A DNA stretch of 64,000 bases from Mucilaginibacter sp. SMC90 (GTDB taxonomy: Bacteria; Bacteroidota; Bacteroidia; Sphingobacteriales; Sphingobacteriaceae). A model generated the notes under the pieces. It had not been told where the DNA came from. It made no database searches and saw only the letters and a program-made list of their open reading frames with translations. The position numbers were made by a program, and so were the translations under genes. Position 1 is the first letter of the stretch, and each line of letters begins with the position of its first letter. Below, one piece after another: positions 36,356 through 46,900 of this stretch. The stretch spans positions 5,456,001 to 5,520,000 of the forward strand of contig NZ_CP094527.1 of assembly GCF_022811725.1 (NCBI RefSeq), given 5' to 3'.

Positions 36356-38119
36356 TTAGTTTGTCCAGCCCGGAGTTTGCTTAAGGTTAGGATTACGTTG
36401 TGTCTCCACCAATGGAATTGGCCATGAATTGGTGTAATCGCCCTGGTAAGTATAGGTATATACGTTTGCTCCCCATACCTGTTTGGTGCCATTGCCCGGA
36501 TAAAAAACCTTATCCTTCCATGTTTGCCATCTCAATTCGTCGAAATAGTTAATGCCTTCATTCGGAAATTCCATGCGGCGTTCATCACGTATGCGGTTAC
36601 GCAAATCATCCTGACCTGCTACGGCAGTAGCCGCACTTGAATTAAGCAGGCCAACACCTGCCCTGGCGCGTACTTCATTCACTTTTGAAATAGCTTCATC
36701 CGTTTGACCGGCCTCATTAAGCGCCTCAGCCCACATCAGCAATACATCGGCATAGCGGATAAGCGGAAAATCGGTAGGCCCATAGTTACGGCCAATGATT
36801 TCAGAATTACCTTCATAAACAAACTTGCGGTACAGATAGTAAAACTGGCTTTGTGTATCAGTTTGCAAGTCGGCATTATCAGGGCCGGCAGAACGGTACG
36901 GCCATCTTGATACACATGCTGCATTTACATTATTATAAACACCGTTATAGATTGAATAAGGAGTAATTACGTTGGCCACCAGGCGCGGGTCGCGGTTTGC
37001 ATAGGCTTTTAGTATACGCTCTTCATTACCTGTTGGCAGGTAAAGGTCCATTTTGGCACCACGAACCGTAGCAGCAGTTATTTCGGCAGCCGTAAGATTG
37101 TTACGCAAAAAATAAACCTCACGTTGTGCAGGCGCAAGGCTGCTATAGCCTGGGATTACATCATCCCATTTAAATGTTGAACCATCTGCATTTTGATACA
37201 GATCCACAAGGTTAGGCGATACCAGGTAATCGTTCCAGCAAGAGCCGAATGATGAACGGGTTCCGCAAAACCATTGCGTTGTTGATCCGTCATTTACCAC
37301 GCTTACATTCTGTATTGAAAAAATCATTTCTTTACACTGCTCATTGGCGGTTTTAAATAACTGAACATAGTTTGAATATAATGCATAGCCTTTGGCTTTA
37401 ACCTGTGCAAAATCGGCCGCGGCGAGGTCCCATTTTTTCATATACATATAGGCTTTTCCCCTAAGTGCATAGGCTGCACCCTTGGTTGCATGGCCGTAAT
37501 TTGCATCGCCGGCATTGTAAATATCCGGCAGGTTAGGCTCATTAATAGCATCGGTAAGATCGGTGACAACCTGGTTCCAGACTTCGGTTTCTGATGAGCG
37601 CGCTTCTGTTGCCTGGTCGGGCGTATAAGGTTTAAGATATATGGGTACTCCTTTAAATACCTGGTTAAGACGCAAATAGTAATACGCGCGCAAAAATTTT
37701 CCTTCGGCTACGTAGCGAGCTTTCTTTGTATCTGCAGACGGCGATTTCAGCGGCATGTTTACAATAACATCATTGCAGCGCTGTATGCCCTCATACAAAT
37801 GCGACCATACCGATGAAAACAAACCATCGCCGGTAGTTTCAGTTGCCGACAATAACGATTGCTGATTCCTGTTTTGCCCGGTGAAGCCAAACCTATCAAG
37901 CATATACAGTTCTTCGCCGCTGTCACCTCCGGTGTTCAGGCCCAAACGCAGCGCGTTGTAAGCCCCGGCCACACCCAGATCTGTAAGGTTATCTGTAGTC
38001 CACATATTGGCGGTAGCAACAGTTGAATATGGTGCTGTATCCAGCTGATTTTTTTTGCAACCAGTAGCTAAAATTGCAGCCAGTGTCAAAATATATATCT
38101 TTTTCATGTTCTTGTTCAT
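36356..38119 (-). CDS. SusD/RagB-family glycan-binding outer-membrane lipoprotein
   Basis: Surface glycan-binding lipoprotein of the third locus. Signal peptide with lipobox ILATGC (Cys21), then KKNQLDTAPYSTVATANMWTT. Family motifs: YVAEGKFLRAYYYLRLNQVFKGVPIY (about 139-164), IRYADVLLMWAEALNEAGQTDEAI (about 458-480) and RRMEFPNEGINYFDELRWQTWK, ending PNLKQTPGWTN. Starts 7 bases after the SusC stop, the usual tight coupling. A hairpin separates it from GH88. Confidence 0.95.
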   Translation of the reverse strand: MNKNMKKIYILTLAAILATGCKKNQLDTAPYSTVATANMWTTDNLTDLGVAGAYNALRLGLNTGGDSGEELYMLDRFGFTGQNRNQQSLLSATETTGDGLFSSVWSHLYEGIQRCNDVIVNMPLKSPSADTKKARYVAEGKFLRAYYYLRLNQVFKGVPIYLKPYTPDQATEARSSETEVWNQVVTDLTDAINEPNLPDIYNAGDANYGHATKGAAYALRGKAYMYMKKWDLAAADFAQVKAKGYALYSNYVQLFKTANEQCKEMIFSIQNVSVVNDGSTTQWFCGTRSSFGSCWNDYLVSPNLVDLYQNADGSTFKWDDVIPGYSSLAPAQREVYFLRNNLTAAEITAATVRGAKMDLYLPTGNEERILKAYANRDPRLVANVITPYSIYNGVYNNVNAACVSRWPYRSAGPDNADLQTDTQSQFYYLYRKFVYEGNSEIIGRNYGPTDFPLIRYADVLLMWAEALNEAGQTDEAISKVNEVRARAGVGLLNSSAATAVAGQDDLRNRIRDERRMEFPNEGINYFDELRWQTWKDKVFYPGNGTKQVWGANVYTYTYQGDYTNSWPIPLVETQRNPNLKQTPGWTN

Positions 38120-38126
38120 TTAATGA

Positions 38127-41100
38127 TTAAAACGAAGCGTTAATTCCAACAGAATACTGACGCATGGTTGGGTATCCTATGCCTGCACCAATTTCCGGAT
38201 CAAGCCCCGGATAACTGGTAATGGTGATCAGGTTTTCACCTTCAATAAAGACCCTAACTTTGCTAAGGGCCAGTTTTTGTGTCCACCTCTTGGGCAGCGT
38301 ATAACCCAGCTGCGCATTTTTAAGTTTGGCATAAGATGCGTTGTACAGGTAAAAATCGCTTGCCATGCCTGCGTTTTGTGGGTCGGATGTATTTTTCAGG
38401 CGAGGATAATGAGCATTGATATTATTCGCCGGATCGGAAGGATTGGCCTCGTTATAATAATAATGATCATTAGCAACTATGTTATTAACCGCATAACCAA
38501 GCTGTACAATAGAATTGGTATAACCGTTTGCATTCCAGTAATAATACATACCAAAGCTGCCAGCCCATATCATTTGTGCATCAAAGCCTTTGTATGACAT
38601 GTTTAATTGAAATCCTGCATTGTACTTTGGCAGCGACGATTTGTTTGTGAATTTAGCATCAAAGCTGTTACCATAAATACCGTCGCCATTGGTGTCTCCG
38701 TAGATCAGATCGCCGTAATAGATCTGGGTTTTGCTAACACCATTGGCAGGTAAAAACTTGTAGCCCGCAGCCACCATAGCATTCAACCATGCCATATCCT
38801 GTGGAGTGCGGATCATACCATCTTTTGGCCCGCCATTTTTATTTACAGAGCCATCGCCATTAAAATAGCCGCCATTGCCTTTGTAAACAGGATTAAGATA
38901 ATATTCGTTAATGATATGTCCTTCAATGATACGGGTACTGCCTCCGCTTGAAACAAGACCTATGTTTGAGGCATAAGCTTGACTGCCGCTTGCATCAGTC
39001 ACATATCCCTCCTGTAACCCACCTTTGTAGGTTTGCACGCGGTTAAAATTGTAAGCGATATTGCCAGATACGCTGTAATTAAAACCCCCTGCTTTACCCT
39101 GATAATTAAGAGATAATTCGATACCTTTATTATTTACCGCTGCGATATTTTGTGTTGCGGCACTGGCCGTACCAACCGTAATCGGGATGGTAGGAACAAA
39201 TAAGATCCCGTCAGTATATTTTCGATAAACGTCGGCCTCAAAATTCAGCGCATCATGAAATAAAGATCCGCTAAGGCCCAGGTTAGTTGTCGTGGTAGTT
39301 TCCCAATGAAGATTAGGGTTAGCAAATTTTGTAGACGCCAGCCCATTAACTACGGCACCATTGAATGAATAGGCTACAGTGCCATAACTTGCCTGGTAGT
39401 CATAATTCCCGGCAGAGGCATTGTTACCGGTTTGGCCCCATGATGCGCGTAATTTCAGGTTGCTGATGTATTTATCTGCATTTTTCATAAATGGCTCTTC
39501 TGAAATACGCCAGCCGGCTGCTACAGCAGGAAAAAATCCCCATCGGTTTCCGCCTGCAAATTTTGACGAACCATCATAACGAAACACGGCTTCAATCAGA
39601 TAACGCTGTTTAAAATCATAATTTAAACGACCAAAAAATGACCGCAATGCATAGTCATAAGCGTCGCCGGTTGCGGCAATGGGTGTAGTTGCCGAATTAA
39701 GTGTAGTAATAGTTGGGTCTATCAATCCCTGCTTGGTAGCATTAAAATTGTAGTATTTATAATAATATTGATCATAACCAAACAAGGCTGCTACGCTATG
39801 ATCTTTAGCAATAGTGGTATTATACTTTAACGTTGCGTCAAGCGTTACCAGGTAATCTTTATTAAAATCATAATATGTGGTGAGTACATTTGGCGCTGCA
39901 CTGGTTGTTTTAAGCTGGTTGGTTGCCAGGTTCCATTTCTCAAAAGGAACACTGAATTTATTATCTTCCTGCGACCGTGTCTGATAATTAGCTTTCAGCT
40001 CAAGCGTAAGGCCTTTGTACAGATCTGCATTGGCAAATACCGTAGTATTTAAGCGGTTAACCTGGTTAGTACCACCGTTTGAATTAAGGAAGCTCAAAAT
40101 GTTATTGGCTGTCGCCGATTCTTCGGGAGCTGAAGGGAAACCATACTTGCCATTGTACAGCGGGTAAACACCCGGCGTGGTTTGATAAAGGAAATTAAAA
40201 GCATCTCCGGTATTACCCGGGCTAAAATTTTGCTGTGAACCAAATGTTTGCGTGCCAACAGTGAGGAACTTATTTACTTTCGATTGCAGATTTATCCTGA
40301 GTTGGTATTTGTTGGCACCCGTGTTTGGCATAACGCCGGGGTTGTACAGATAGCCAGCCGAAATCAGGTACTGCGTGTTATCATTACCCCCGTTTAGCGT
40401 TATGTTATGATTTTGCAGTATGTTATTTTTAAAAATAACTTTTGCCCAATCAGTGTTAGGATAAGCGATATGGTTGGGTACACCAATAGCATTAAGCCCG
40501 TTCGGATCGGCGTCGGCCTGCTGCCACTGAGCAATGGTAGCATCTGTGTAGATAGGTGTTTGCCCGAGATTTCTGTACCCTTCGTTAACCAATTGCATAT
40601 GACGCACATAGTCAGATACAAAAGATGGCAAACCATTTGGCCTTGTTTGAGACACTATTGCCGAATAGGAAACGTTGGTTTTGTTCTTTGCACCTTTTTT
40701 GGTGGTAACCAATATTACCCCATTGGCTGCCAGTGAACCGTAAATTGAAGATGCAGCAGCATCCTTTAGTATAGAGATGCTTTCAATATCCATTGGATTT
40801 ACGGCATCTAACGTGCCTTGTATCCCATCAATGATCACTAAGGCCCCGTTGTTGTTGAGCGTCCCCAAGCCCCTGATACGGATGGTTGCACCATCGCCCG
40901 ACGGATTGGCGGAAGTTTGCTGAACCTGCACACCGGCACTTAAACCAGTCAAAGCTGATGACACGTTTGTTACCGGACGATTTTCCAGATCCTTTGCACT
41001 TACCGTAGCAACGGACCCAATAACATTTACTTTCTTTTGAACACCATAACCCACAACCACAACATCGCCCAGGCTATTGTTTTGGTCGGCAAGTGTAACA

Positions 41101-41432
41101 TTAATGGTAGTTGCGGTCCCTACCGGTTTCTCCTGCGTTGCAAGACCCACAAATGTAAATATCAGTACGGCATCATTATTAGGCACGGTAATGGTGTAAG
41201 CACCCAATGCATTGGTAACTGTGCCATTAGCAGTGTTTTTAATAGCAACGCTCACGCCAGGTAAGGTTTGCCCCTTGCTATCGGTAACTGTACCGGATAT
41301 CTTTTTTGATTGAGCTGATGCCGTAAATGTGAGCAGCAATAATGAAACAAAGACGATAGTTGCCTTTGCGACAATTTTTCTTAATACAACCGTAACAAAA
41401 CGCGGCTGATCCCATAAGTAAAAATGATCCAT
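38127..41432 (-). CDS. SusC/RagA-family TonB-linked outer-membrane transporter (no STN domain)
   Basis: TonB-dependent oligosaccharide importer. Signal peptide (about 22-41, ending TFTASAQ) leads directly into a CarboxypepD_reg-like domain (KISGTVTDSKGQTLPGVSVAIKNTANGTVTNALGAYTI, about 45-125). The plug follows (VVVGYGVQKKVNVIGSVATV, IRGLGTLNNNGALVIIDGIQG, ILKDAAASSIYGSLAANGVILVTTKKG) and then the barrel, ending YSVGINASF. The lack of an STN domain fits regulation by the nearby HTCS rather than an ECF sigma. A pair of 22-bp-spaced direct repeats lies about 190 bases upstream of the start. Confidence 0.95.
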   Translation of the reverse strand: MDHFYLWDQPRFVTVVLRKIVAKATIVFVSLLLLTFTASAQSKKISGTVTDSKGQTLPGVSVAIKNTANGTVTNALGAYTITVPNNDAVLIFTFVGLATQEKPVGTATTINVTLADQNNSLGDVVVVGYGVQKKVNVIGSVATVSAKDLENRPVTNVSSALTGLSAGVQVQQTSANPSGDGATIRIRGLGTLNNNGALVIIDGIQGTLDAVNPMDIESISILKDAAASSIYGSLAANGVILVTTKKGAKNKTNVSYSAIVSQTRPNGLPSFVSDYVRHMQLVNEGYRNLGQTPIYTDATIAQWQQADADPNGLNAIGVPNHIAYPNTDWAKVIFKNNILQNHNITLNGGNDNTQYLISAGYLYNPGVMPNTGANKYQLRINLQSKVNKFLTVGTQTFGSQQNFSPGNTGDAFNFLYQTTPGVYPLYNGKYGFPSAPEESATANNILSFLNSNGGTNQVNRLNTTVFANADLYKGLTLELKANYQTRSQEDNKFSVPFEKWNLATNQLKTTSAAPNVLTTYYDFNKDYLVTLDATLKYNTTIAKDHSVAALFGYDQYYYKYYNFNATKQGLIDPTITTLNSATTPIAATGDAYDYALRSFFGRLNYDFKQRYLIEAVFRYDGSSKFAGGNRWGFFPAVAAGWRISEEPFMKNADKYISNLKLRASWGQTGNNASAGNYDYQASYGTVAYSFNGAVVNGLASTKFANPNLHWETTTTTNLGLSGSLFHDALNFEADVYRKYTDGILFVPTIPITVGTASAATQNIAAVNNKGIELSLNYQGKAGGFNYSVSGNIAYNFNRVQTYKGGLQEGYVTDASGSQAYASNIGLVSSGGSTRIIEGHIINEYYLNPVYKGNGGYFNGDGSVNKNGGPKDGMIRTPQDMAWLNAMVAAGYKFLPANGVSKTQIYYGDLIYGDTNGDGIYGNSFDAKFTNKSSLPKYNAGFQLNMSYKGFDAQMIWAGSFGMYYYWNANGYTNSIVQLGYAVNNIVANDHYYYNEANPSDPANNINAHYPRLKNTSDPQNAGMASDFYLYNASYAKLKNAQLGYTLPKRWTQKLALSKVRVFIEGENLITITSYPGLDPEIGAGIGYPTMRQYSVGINASF

Positions 41433-41623
41433 TTTAATAAGTTTAAGCTTTATACTTGGTTGATTGGTTTTTAAATTGGCAAGCTTTCGGGTACCTTGTA
41501 CCGGGCCGGCCGGCTGTTAAACAGTCTGCTGTTTTTAGCCCGGATCGATTTTGGCTATTTGTATATTGGTCATAATCTGGTAATTGGATATCACTAATTT
41601 CTAATTAACAATGCAGCGTCCCG

Positions 41624-41655
41624 GGGCAAAATCCTTAAGATTTAGGGGTATAATT
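41624..41655 (-). promoter_or_regulatory. 22-bp-spaced direct repeat upstream of SusC (copy A)
   Basis: On the plus strand GGGCAAAATC (41624-41633) and GGGTATAATT (41646-41655), starting exactly 22 bases apart. The same element occurs upstream of GH2 and of the GH-D-like gene. It lies 190 bases before the SusC start and 35 bases after the GH2 stop. The second half also forms a loose inverted pair with AATTACCC (41662-41669), so a role in ending the GH2 transcript is an alternative. Confidence 0.6.
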
Positions 41656-41689
41656 TTTAATAATTACCCTTTAAAGCATTATTTCAGCA

Positions 41690-43756
41690 TTATTCTGCCA
41701 TTACCCATTTGCATGAGTCGCTTACAAGCTTGCCTCTCTCACCGGCTTTGATCACTATGTTATTAACACCCTTTTGCAAAGGCACATCTTTCCATTGCAC
41801 AACGTGATAGGCATCAGGTTTTGCTGGCTCTGACACGAGTTTACCGTTCACAAACAAATTCACCGTTTTGTAGGTAGCATAAGCCTTAATATCAGTAGTG
41901 GGTTTGCTGCGTTGGGTGTTTCGCCTATCGGTGATGTATAATACAGGCTGATTACTCCAGTTGGCTTTATAGAAATAGAAAGCATCTTTACGCAGCTTAC
42001 GGTTATAAGTAACGAGCCCTTTATCGTTCATACCGGTACTATCGCCTTCGGTGCGGATTGACGAACCGAAATCTGCAAGGCACCATACAAACTTGGCCCA
42101 TACAAAAGGGCGTTCATTAAGTTCGCGCCAGTTTTGCTCATGATAAAAGGCTTGCCATGCTTCGGGATGAAAGCGCCCCTCAGGATTGGGTCTTGACAAT
42201 TGCTCGGTGTGTTTGTACGGACTTGCCCCTGCTCCATATTCGCTGATACCAAAGCACATTTGCGGATACAACCGGTGCACTTTATCGGCCCAGGTACCCA
42301 TCTCTTTAAAGTCGCCGCCATACCAACCGAAATACCGGTTCCAGGCAATTACATCAGTAATAGTATTTAATTTTTCGTTATCCAGAAATGTGGCACAGGT
42401 AGTAAGTCTTGTAGGGTCTTCCTTTTGCACCTGGGCCCTTAACTCCTTCAGAAATGGGATGGGGTCATCGCTGTCAAGTTTAAGTTCATTAAAAAGTCCC
42501 CAGAAACAAATAGATGGATGATTGTAGTTTTGCCGGATCATTTCCGTAAGTACCTGCCGGGCCTGGCTTTCCAAATCGCCGTTTTTGATATAACCAGAGC
42601 CAGTGTACCCGCCGGGGCCAACAAACGGAATCTCGGACCAAAGCACTAAACCTGTGCTATCACAAAGATTATAGAGATATTGCCCATGAGGGTAATGCGT
42701 TAACCGTAATGCAGTAGCACCTGCTTCACGTGCCAGGGCAATATCTGTGCGGTAGTTAACAGGTGTATAAGCTGAGCCTATACCTTCGGCATCCTCATGA
42801 AGCCCAAAACCATGCAGATCGAGGTATCTGCCATTCAGAAAGAAACCCTTATCAGCAGTTACTTTAAAGTATCTTAGGCCAAGAGGCTGCTCAATCTGAT
42901 CGATCACCATGTTATTGCGCATCAACTGCACCTTAACCCGATATAAATAGGGATGCTGTAAACCATTCCAAAGTATTGGCCTCTTTATTGTAAGCGATTG
43001 AGCACACTTTGAGGTATCACTAACTGTATTTAACGAAGACACTATTATCTTACCGGCACTATCCAATACTTCGGTTTTGATCTTAAATGCTGATTTATTG
43101 GTAAGCGATAATTTGGTGGTAATATCTAAATCAGCCGAGGCTTCCGACACCCGGCGCTGCGTTATATAAATGCCAGACGAAGCATAATCCAGCGGTGTGA
43201 TGCAATCTTTATCAGTAACGATGAGTGATACCGGCCGGTGAATACCACCATAAACATTGAAATCGCCACATAACGGCAGCACATCAGGGCGGGAGGCATT
43301 GCTTACCTGCACTTCGACAGTGTTATTTTGCCCGGGTTTTATAAGGTGTGTTACCTCAACACAAAAAGCCGTATAGCCGCCTTTATGTGTTGTAACAAAA
43401 TGCTTGTTGACCAACACAGTAGCTACAGAATTGGCCCCTTCAAAGTACAGAAATACCCGCTTGTTATCCCAATTCCTGGAGGCCGGAATTTTTTTGGTAT
43501 ATATTCCTGTTTCTCGTTTGTAAGTAAGATTTTTTGAAAAAGCCTCACTGGCATTCCAGGTATGCGGAAGCGTTACATCGATAATATCGGGATGTTGCCG
43601 TACGTCATAAGCAAAATAAAATTGCCATCCTTTGTTTAAGTTAATTACTTCTCTGCCATCTTCCGGATTGGCTATGTGTAACGTTGCCAGTGAAAACAAA
43701 GGCATTGCAGTTATAAAAAGTAATGAAAAGAGTGACCTCAGTATAGATTTATTCAT
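41690..43756 (-). CDS. GH2 glycosidase (beta-galactosidase or beta-glucuronidase type)
   Basis: Retaining exo-glycosidase, exported (signal peptide about 1-24). Domains: sugar-binding jelly roll (about 35-185, NLNKGWQFYF), Ig-like (about 190-298), TIM barrel (about 300-590) and a C-terminal beta domain (about 605-688, VNLFVNGKLV). The acid/base is Glu424 in LFNEL and the nucleophile Glu506 in FGISEYGAG. RLTHYPHGQYLYNLCDSTGLVLWSEIP is the GH2 signature region. At 688 residues it is much shorter than LacZ and lacks the fifth domain. The substrate could be beta-galactoside or beta-glucuronide; I cannot decide. It lies between HTCS and SusC and has its own operator-like repeat upstream. Confidence 0.9.
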   Translation of the reverse strand: MNKSILRSLFSLLFITAMPLFSLATLHIANPEDGREVINLNKGWQFYFAYDVRQHPDIIDVTLPHTWNASEAFSKNLTYKRETGIYTKKIPASRNWDNKRVFLYFEGANSVATVLVNKHFVTTHKGGYTAFCVEVTHLIKPGQNNTVEVQVSNASRPDVLPLCGDFNVYGGIHRPVSLIVTDKDCITPLDYASSGIYITQRRVSEASADLDITTKLSLTNKSAFKIKTEVLDSAGKIIVSSLNTVSDTSKCAQSLTIKRPILWNGLQHPYLYRVKVQLMRNNMVIDQIEQPLGLRYFKVTADKGFFLNGRYLDLHGFGLHEDAEGIGSAYTPVNYRTDIALAREAGATALRLTHYPHGQYLYNLCDSTGLVLWSEIPFVGPGGYTGSGYIKNGDLESQARQVLTEMIRQNYNHPSICFWGLFNELKLDSDDPIPFLKELRAQVQKEDPTRLTTCATFLDNEKLNTITDVIAWNRYFGWYGGDFKEMGTWADKVHRLYPQMCFGISEYGAGASPYKHTEQLSRPNPEGRFHPEAWQAFYHEQNWRELNERPFVWAKFVWCLADFGSSIRTEGDSTGMNDKGLVTYNRKLRKDAFYFYKANWSNQPVLYITDRRNTQRSKPTTDIKAYATYKTVNLFVNGKLVSEPAKPDAYHVVQWKDVPLQKGVNNIVIKAGERGKLVSDSCKWVMAE

Positions 43757-43842
43757 TGAATATTGATTTGTAACTGGCAGCGGCGGTAGCTGGGATGAGT
43801 TCGCCGTTGAGACAAAACTGCCGATATCGAAACCAATAAAAG

Positions 43843-43874
43843 GGGTAATTTTCGCAATGATTGAGGGTAATTTT
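43843..43874 (-). promoter_or_regulatory. 22-bp-spaced direct repeat upstream of GH2 (copy B)
   Basis: GGGTAATTTT at 43843-43852 and again at 43865-43874 on the plus strand: two identical decamers, start to start 22 bases. It is about 87 bases before the GH2 start and after the HTCS stop, so it sits in the GH2 promoter region in the same orientation relative to the gene as copies A and C. Confidence 0.7.
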
Positions 43875-43937
43875 CTAAAAAAAAGCCCTTATTGCCATAT
43901 TTTGGCTAATATTTGAAACAAATTGCGGGATCTGACA

Positions 43938-46900
43938 CTATTTGCGAATATTGCTCTGCAGAAACTCATTTGGTGCTTTACCAAATTGTTTCTTGAATTC
44001 TTTGCTGAAATACTTTCTGTCGTTAAAACCCACCATGTATGCAACTTCAAAAACCGACCTGTCGTTTTCCTGAAGTAATTCCATTGCCTTCTGCAAACGA
44101 ATATTTTTAATAAGTTCATTTACCGTAGTACCTGAAAGCGCATAAAGCTTTTTGTACAACACCGGCTGACTCATACCCATCTCGGAAGAGAGAAACGGCA
44201 CGTTCAGGTCATCTGAATCGATATTGTCATGTATCAACCTGATCATCTTTCGCATAAACGGATCGTCCATTGCATCGGCAGATCCAGCTGTTGATTTTAT
44301 GGTTTTTGGTTTATTTTCCGCGTCAACTTCCGTTAATGTCCCCGGTAGTCTCAACTGTGCCGAAAATCTTTCATGCAGCTTGGTGCGCAAACGAAGCAGG
44401 TTATTTACTTGCAATGCAAGAGCCTGCATGCTAAATGGCTTTGTGATATATACATCAGCGCCGCTGTCAAAACCTTCAACCTGGTTGTCGGTAGTTGAAC
44501 GTGCTGTAAGTAAAATAAATGGGATATGACAGGTCCGTTCGTCGGCCTTTAATTTACTGCAAAGTGTAATTCCGTCCATTTCGGGCATCATTACATCACT
44601 AATAATCACATCCGGTATTTTTTCAACAGCACTTTGTAAGCCTTCAAATCCGTTTTTGCATGCAATAATATTGTACGCTCCTTGTAGCTGTTCGCAGATA
44701 AGTGCGCACACATCGGCATTATCTTCAATTACCAGGATAGTGTTTTCAAAAGTGCGGCTTACAATGTTATTCAACGGCTCAACAGCGTTTTGCGAATCAG
44801 GGAAAACCGCAGCAAATGGTTCTTTCCTAACGGGGGTGCTATTGTTAAACCCCCCATTGCCTATATACTTCTCCTGAAAATGCGAACAGCCTTTCTTTAA
44901 CGTTACCGAAAAAACAGTACGATTACCATTAGCTGATAAATCACTTTCAACCGAAATAACTCCCTTATGCAGATCAACGATGCTCTTTGATAAAGCCAGC
45001 CCAATACCGTAGCCCGTATTTTGTTTACCATGGTCATTCTCCTGGAAATAGTTTTTGAACAGGTTCTTTAAATTATGCGGGGCAATACCATGGCCATTAT
45101 CGGTTATTGAAATCTTCACCAAATCCGTTTGCTCATCTACAGTAATATCGATGAATCCGTGATCATCTGTATACTTGCAGGCGTTGAAGATAAGGTTGAA
45201 GAATACTTTCTCTAATTGCTCTTTATCAAAATACAGTAAAATCCCCTCTGCCTGGCACGTGAAGCCCGAACTGATGTTTCGTGATAAAAAGCTATCAAAA
45301 AAAGAAGATTGTATTTCGTGCAAAAACGCCACCAGGTCATGCTGTCCTATATGCAATTTCAGGTTGCCGGTTTCGGCCTTTCTGAAATCCATCAGTTCGT
45401 TAACCAGATGAAGCAGGCTGTTTGAATTTTTTTTGATGATCTGCAATTGATTCTTTTGGCTTTCGTCATGCAAATTGTTGATCAACAACTTTTCAAGCGG
45501 CCCGAAAATAAGGGAGAGATGGGTACGGATCTCATGAGAGATATTGGTAAAAAAGCTAAGCTTCAACTGGGTAAGCTCTTTATCCCTCTTCAGCAAAGAT
45601 TGCAGGATAAAGAAGCGTGCTATGAAAAACACAATTCCACCAGCCAGTAAAACATATAATACATAAGCCCATCCCGTTTGCCAAAAAGGGGGTAAAACTT
45701 TTATCTCCAATACAGTAGCTTTTCCCCAAACATGGTCGTTATTAGAACCTTTTGCGTAAAATGTATACGACCCAGATGGCAGGTTTGTATAGTTTACAGT
45801 CGGGATATCTGTGTAAACCCATTCCTTATCAAAGCCATTAAGCTTGTAAGCATATTTATTCTTTTCTGGTTTGATATAGTTAAGCGCAGCAAAATTGATG
45901 GTAAAAACATTCTGCGAGTGCGAAAATATAAGACTTTTTGTAAGGCTGATATCTTGCTTAAGTATTTTATCGGCCTGGTTGATACCCACCGGTTGATCGT
46001 TTAATTTAAGCTCGGTTATCATCACCGGCGGTGGGATGTTGTTATCAATTATCTGTGAAGGAAAAAAACTGGTTATACCATACAAACCACCAAAAAGCAT
46101 CTCGCCGGCAGCAGTTTTATAACAGGAGTTTATGTTAAAAGTATTACCTCCCAGGCCATCGCGTCTGCTATAATTTTTAAAGGCAGTGCTTTTTATGTTA
46201 AAGCGCGATAAGCCATTACCTGTCGAGATCCAGAGATTATCGTGCTCATCATCTAAAATTCCCAATACATTATTATTGACCAGGCCATTTTTTTCTGTAT
46301 AACATTCAAAGCGTCCTGCCGGGGCATTAAACGAAGCCAACCCTGCGTAATACATACCTACCCACAAACGCTTATCACCGTCTTCGTGAATACAATTAAC
46401 ATAATTTGCACTCAGGCCGTCGGCCGTGGTAAACCCACGGATGGTTTGCCTTTCGGGATCAAGTTCAAATAAACCGTTGTCTGTACCAACCCATAAGTTA
46501 TGCTGATGATCTTCTAAGAGAGCATGTATCGCTTTCCATTTTATCTTATCGAGCAATGGTATCTTTACCGGTTGCAATTCAGTGTTACTCCTTTTAAACA
46601 ACAGCAAACCTGTTCCGGTACCAACCCAGAAATTGTTCCGCGAATCTTCAAATATTGAAAGTACCTCAGAGGTGAGCGTTACTTTATCATTATCCTTATA
46701 CAGGTATCGGGTAAAACGTTTGCCACCCGCTGCAAGTACATTCAAACCGCCGCCATGTGTACCTACCCAGATATTTTGGCTCCTATCACAATAAACTTTT
46801 TTGATAAGGTTAGCACCCAGCGATGCAGGGTCATGTAAACTGTTTTGATAACTGTTAACCAAATCACTGGCACGGCTATAATTGTATAAACCGGCCCCTT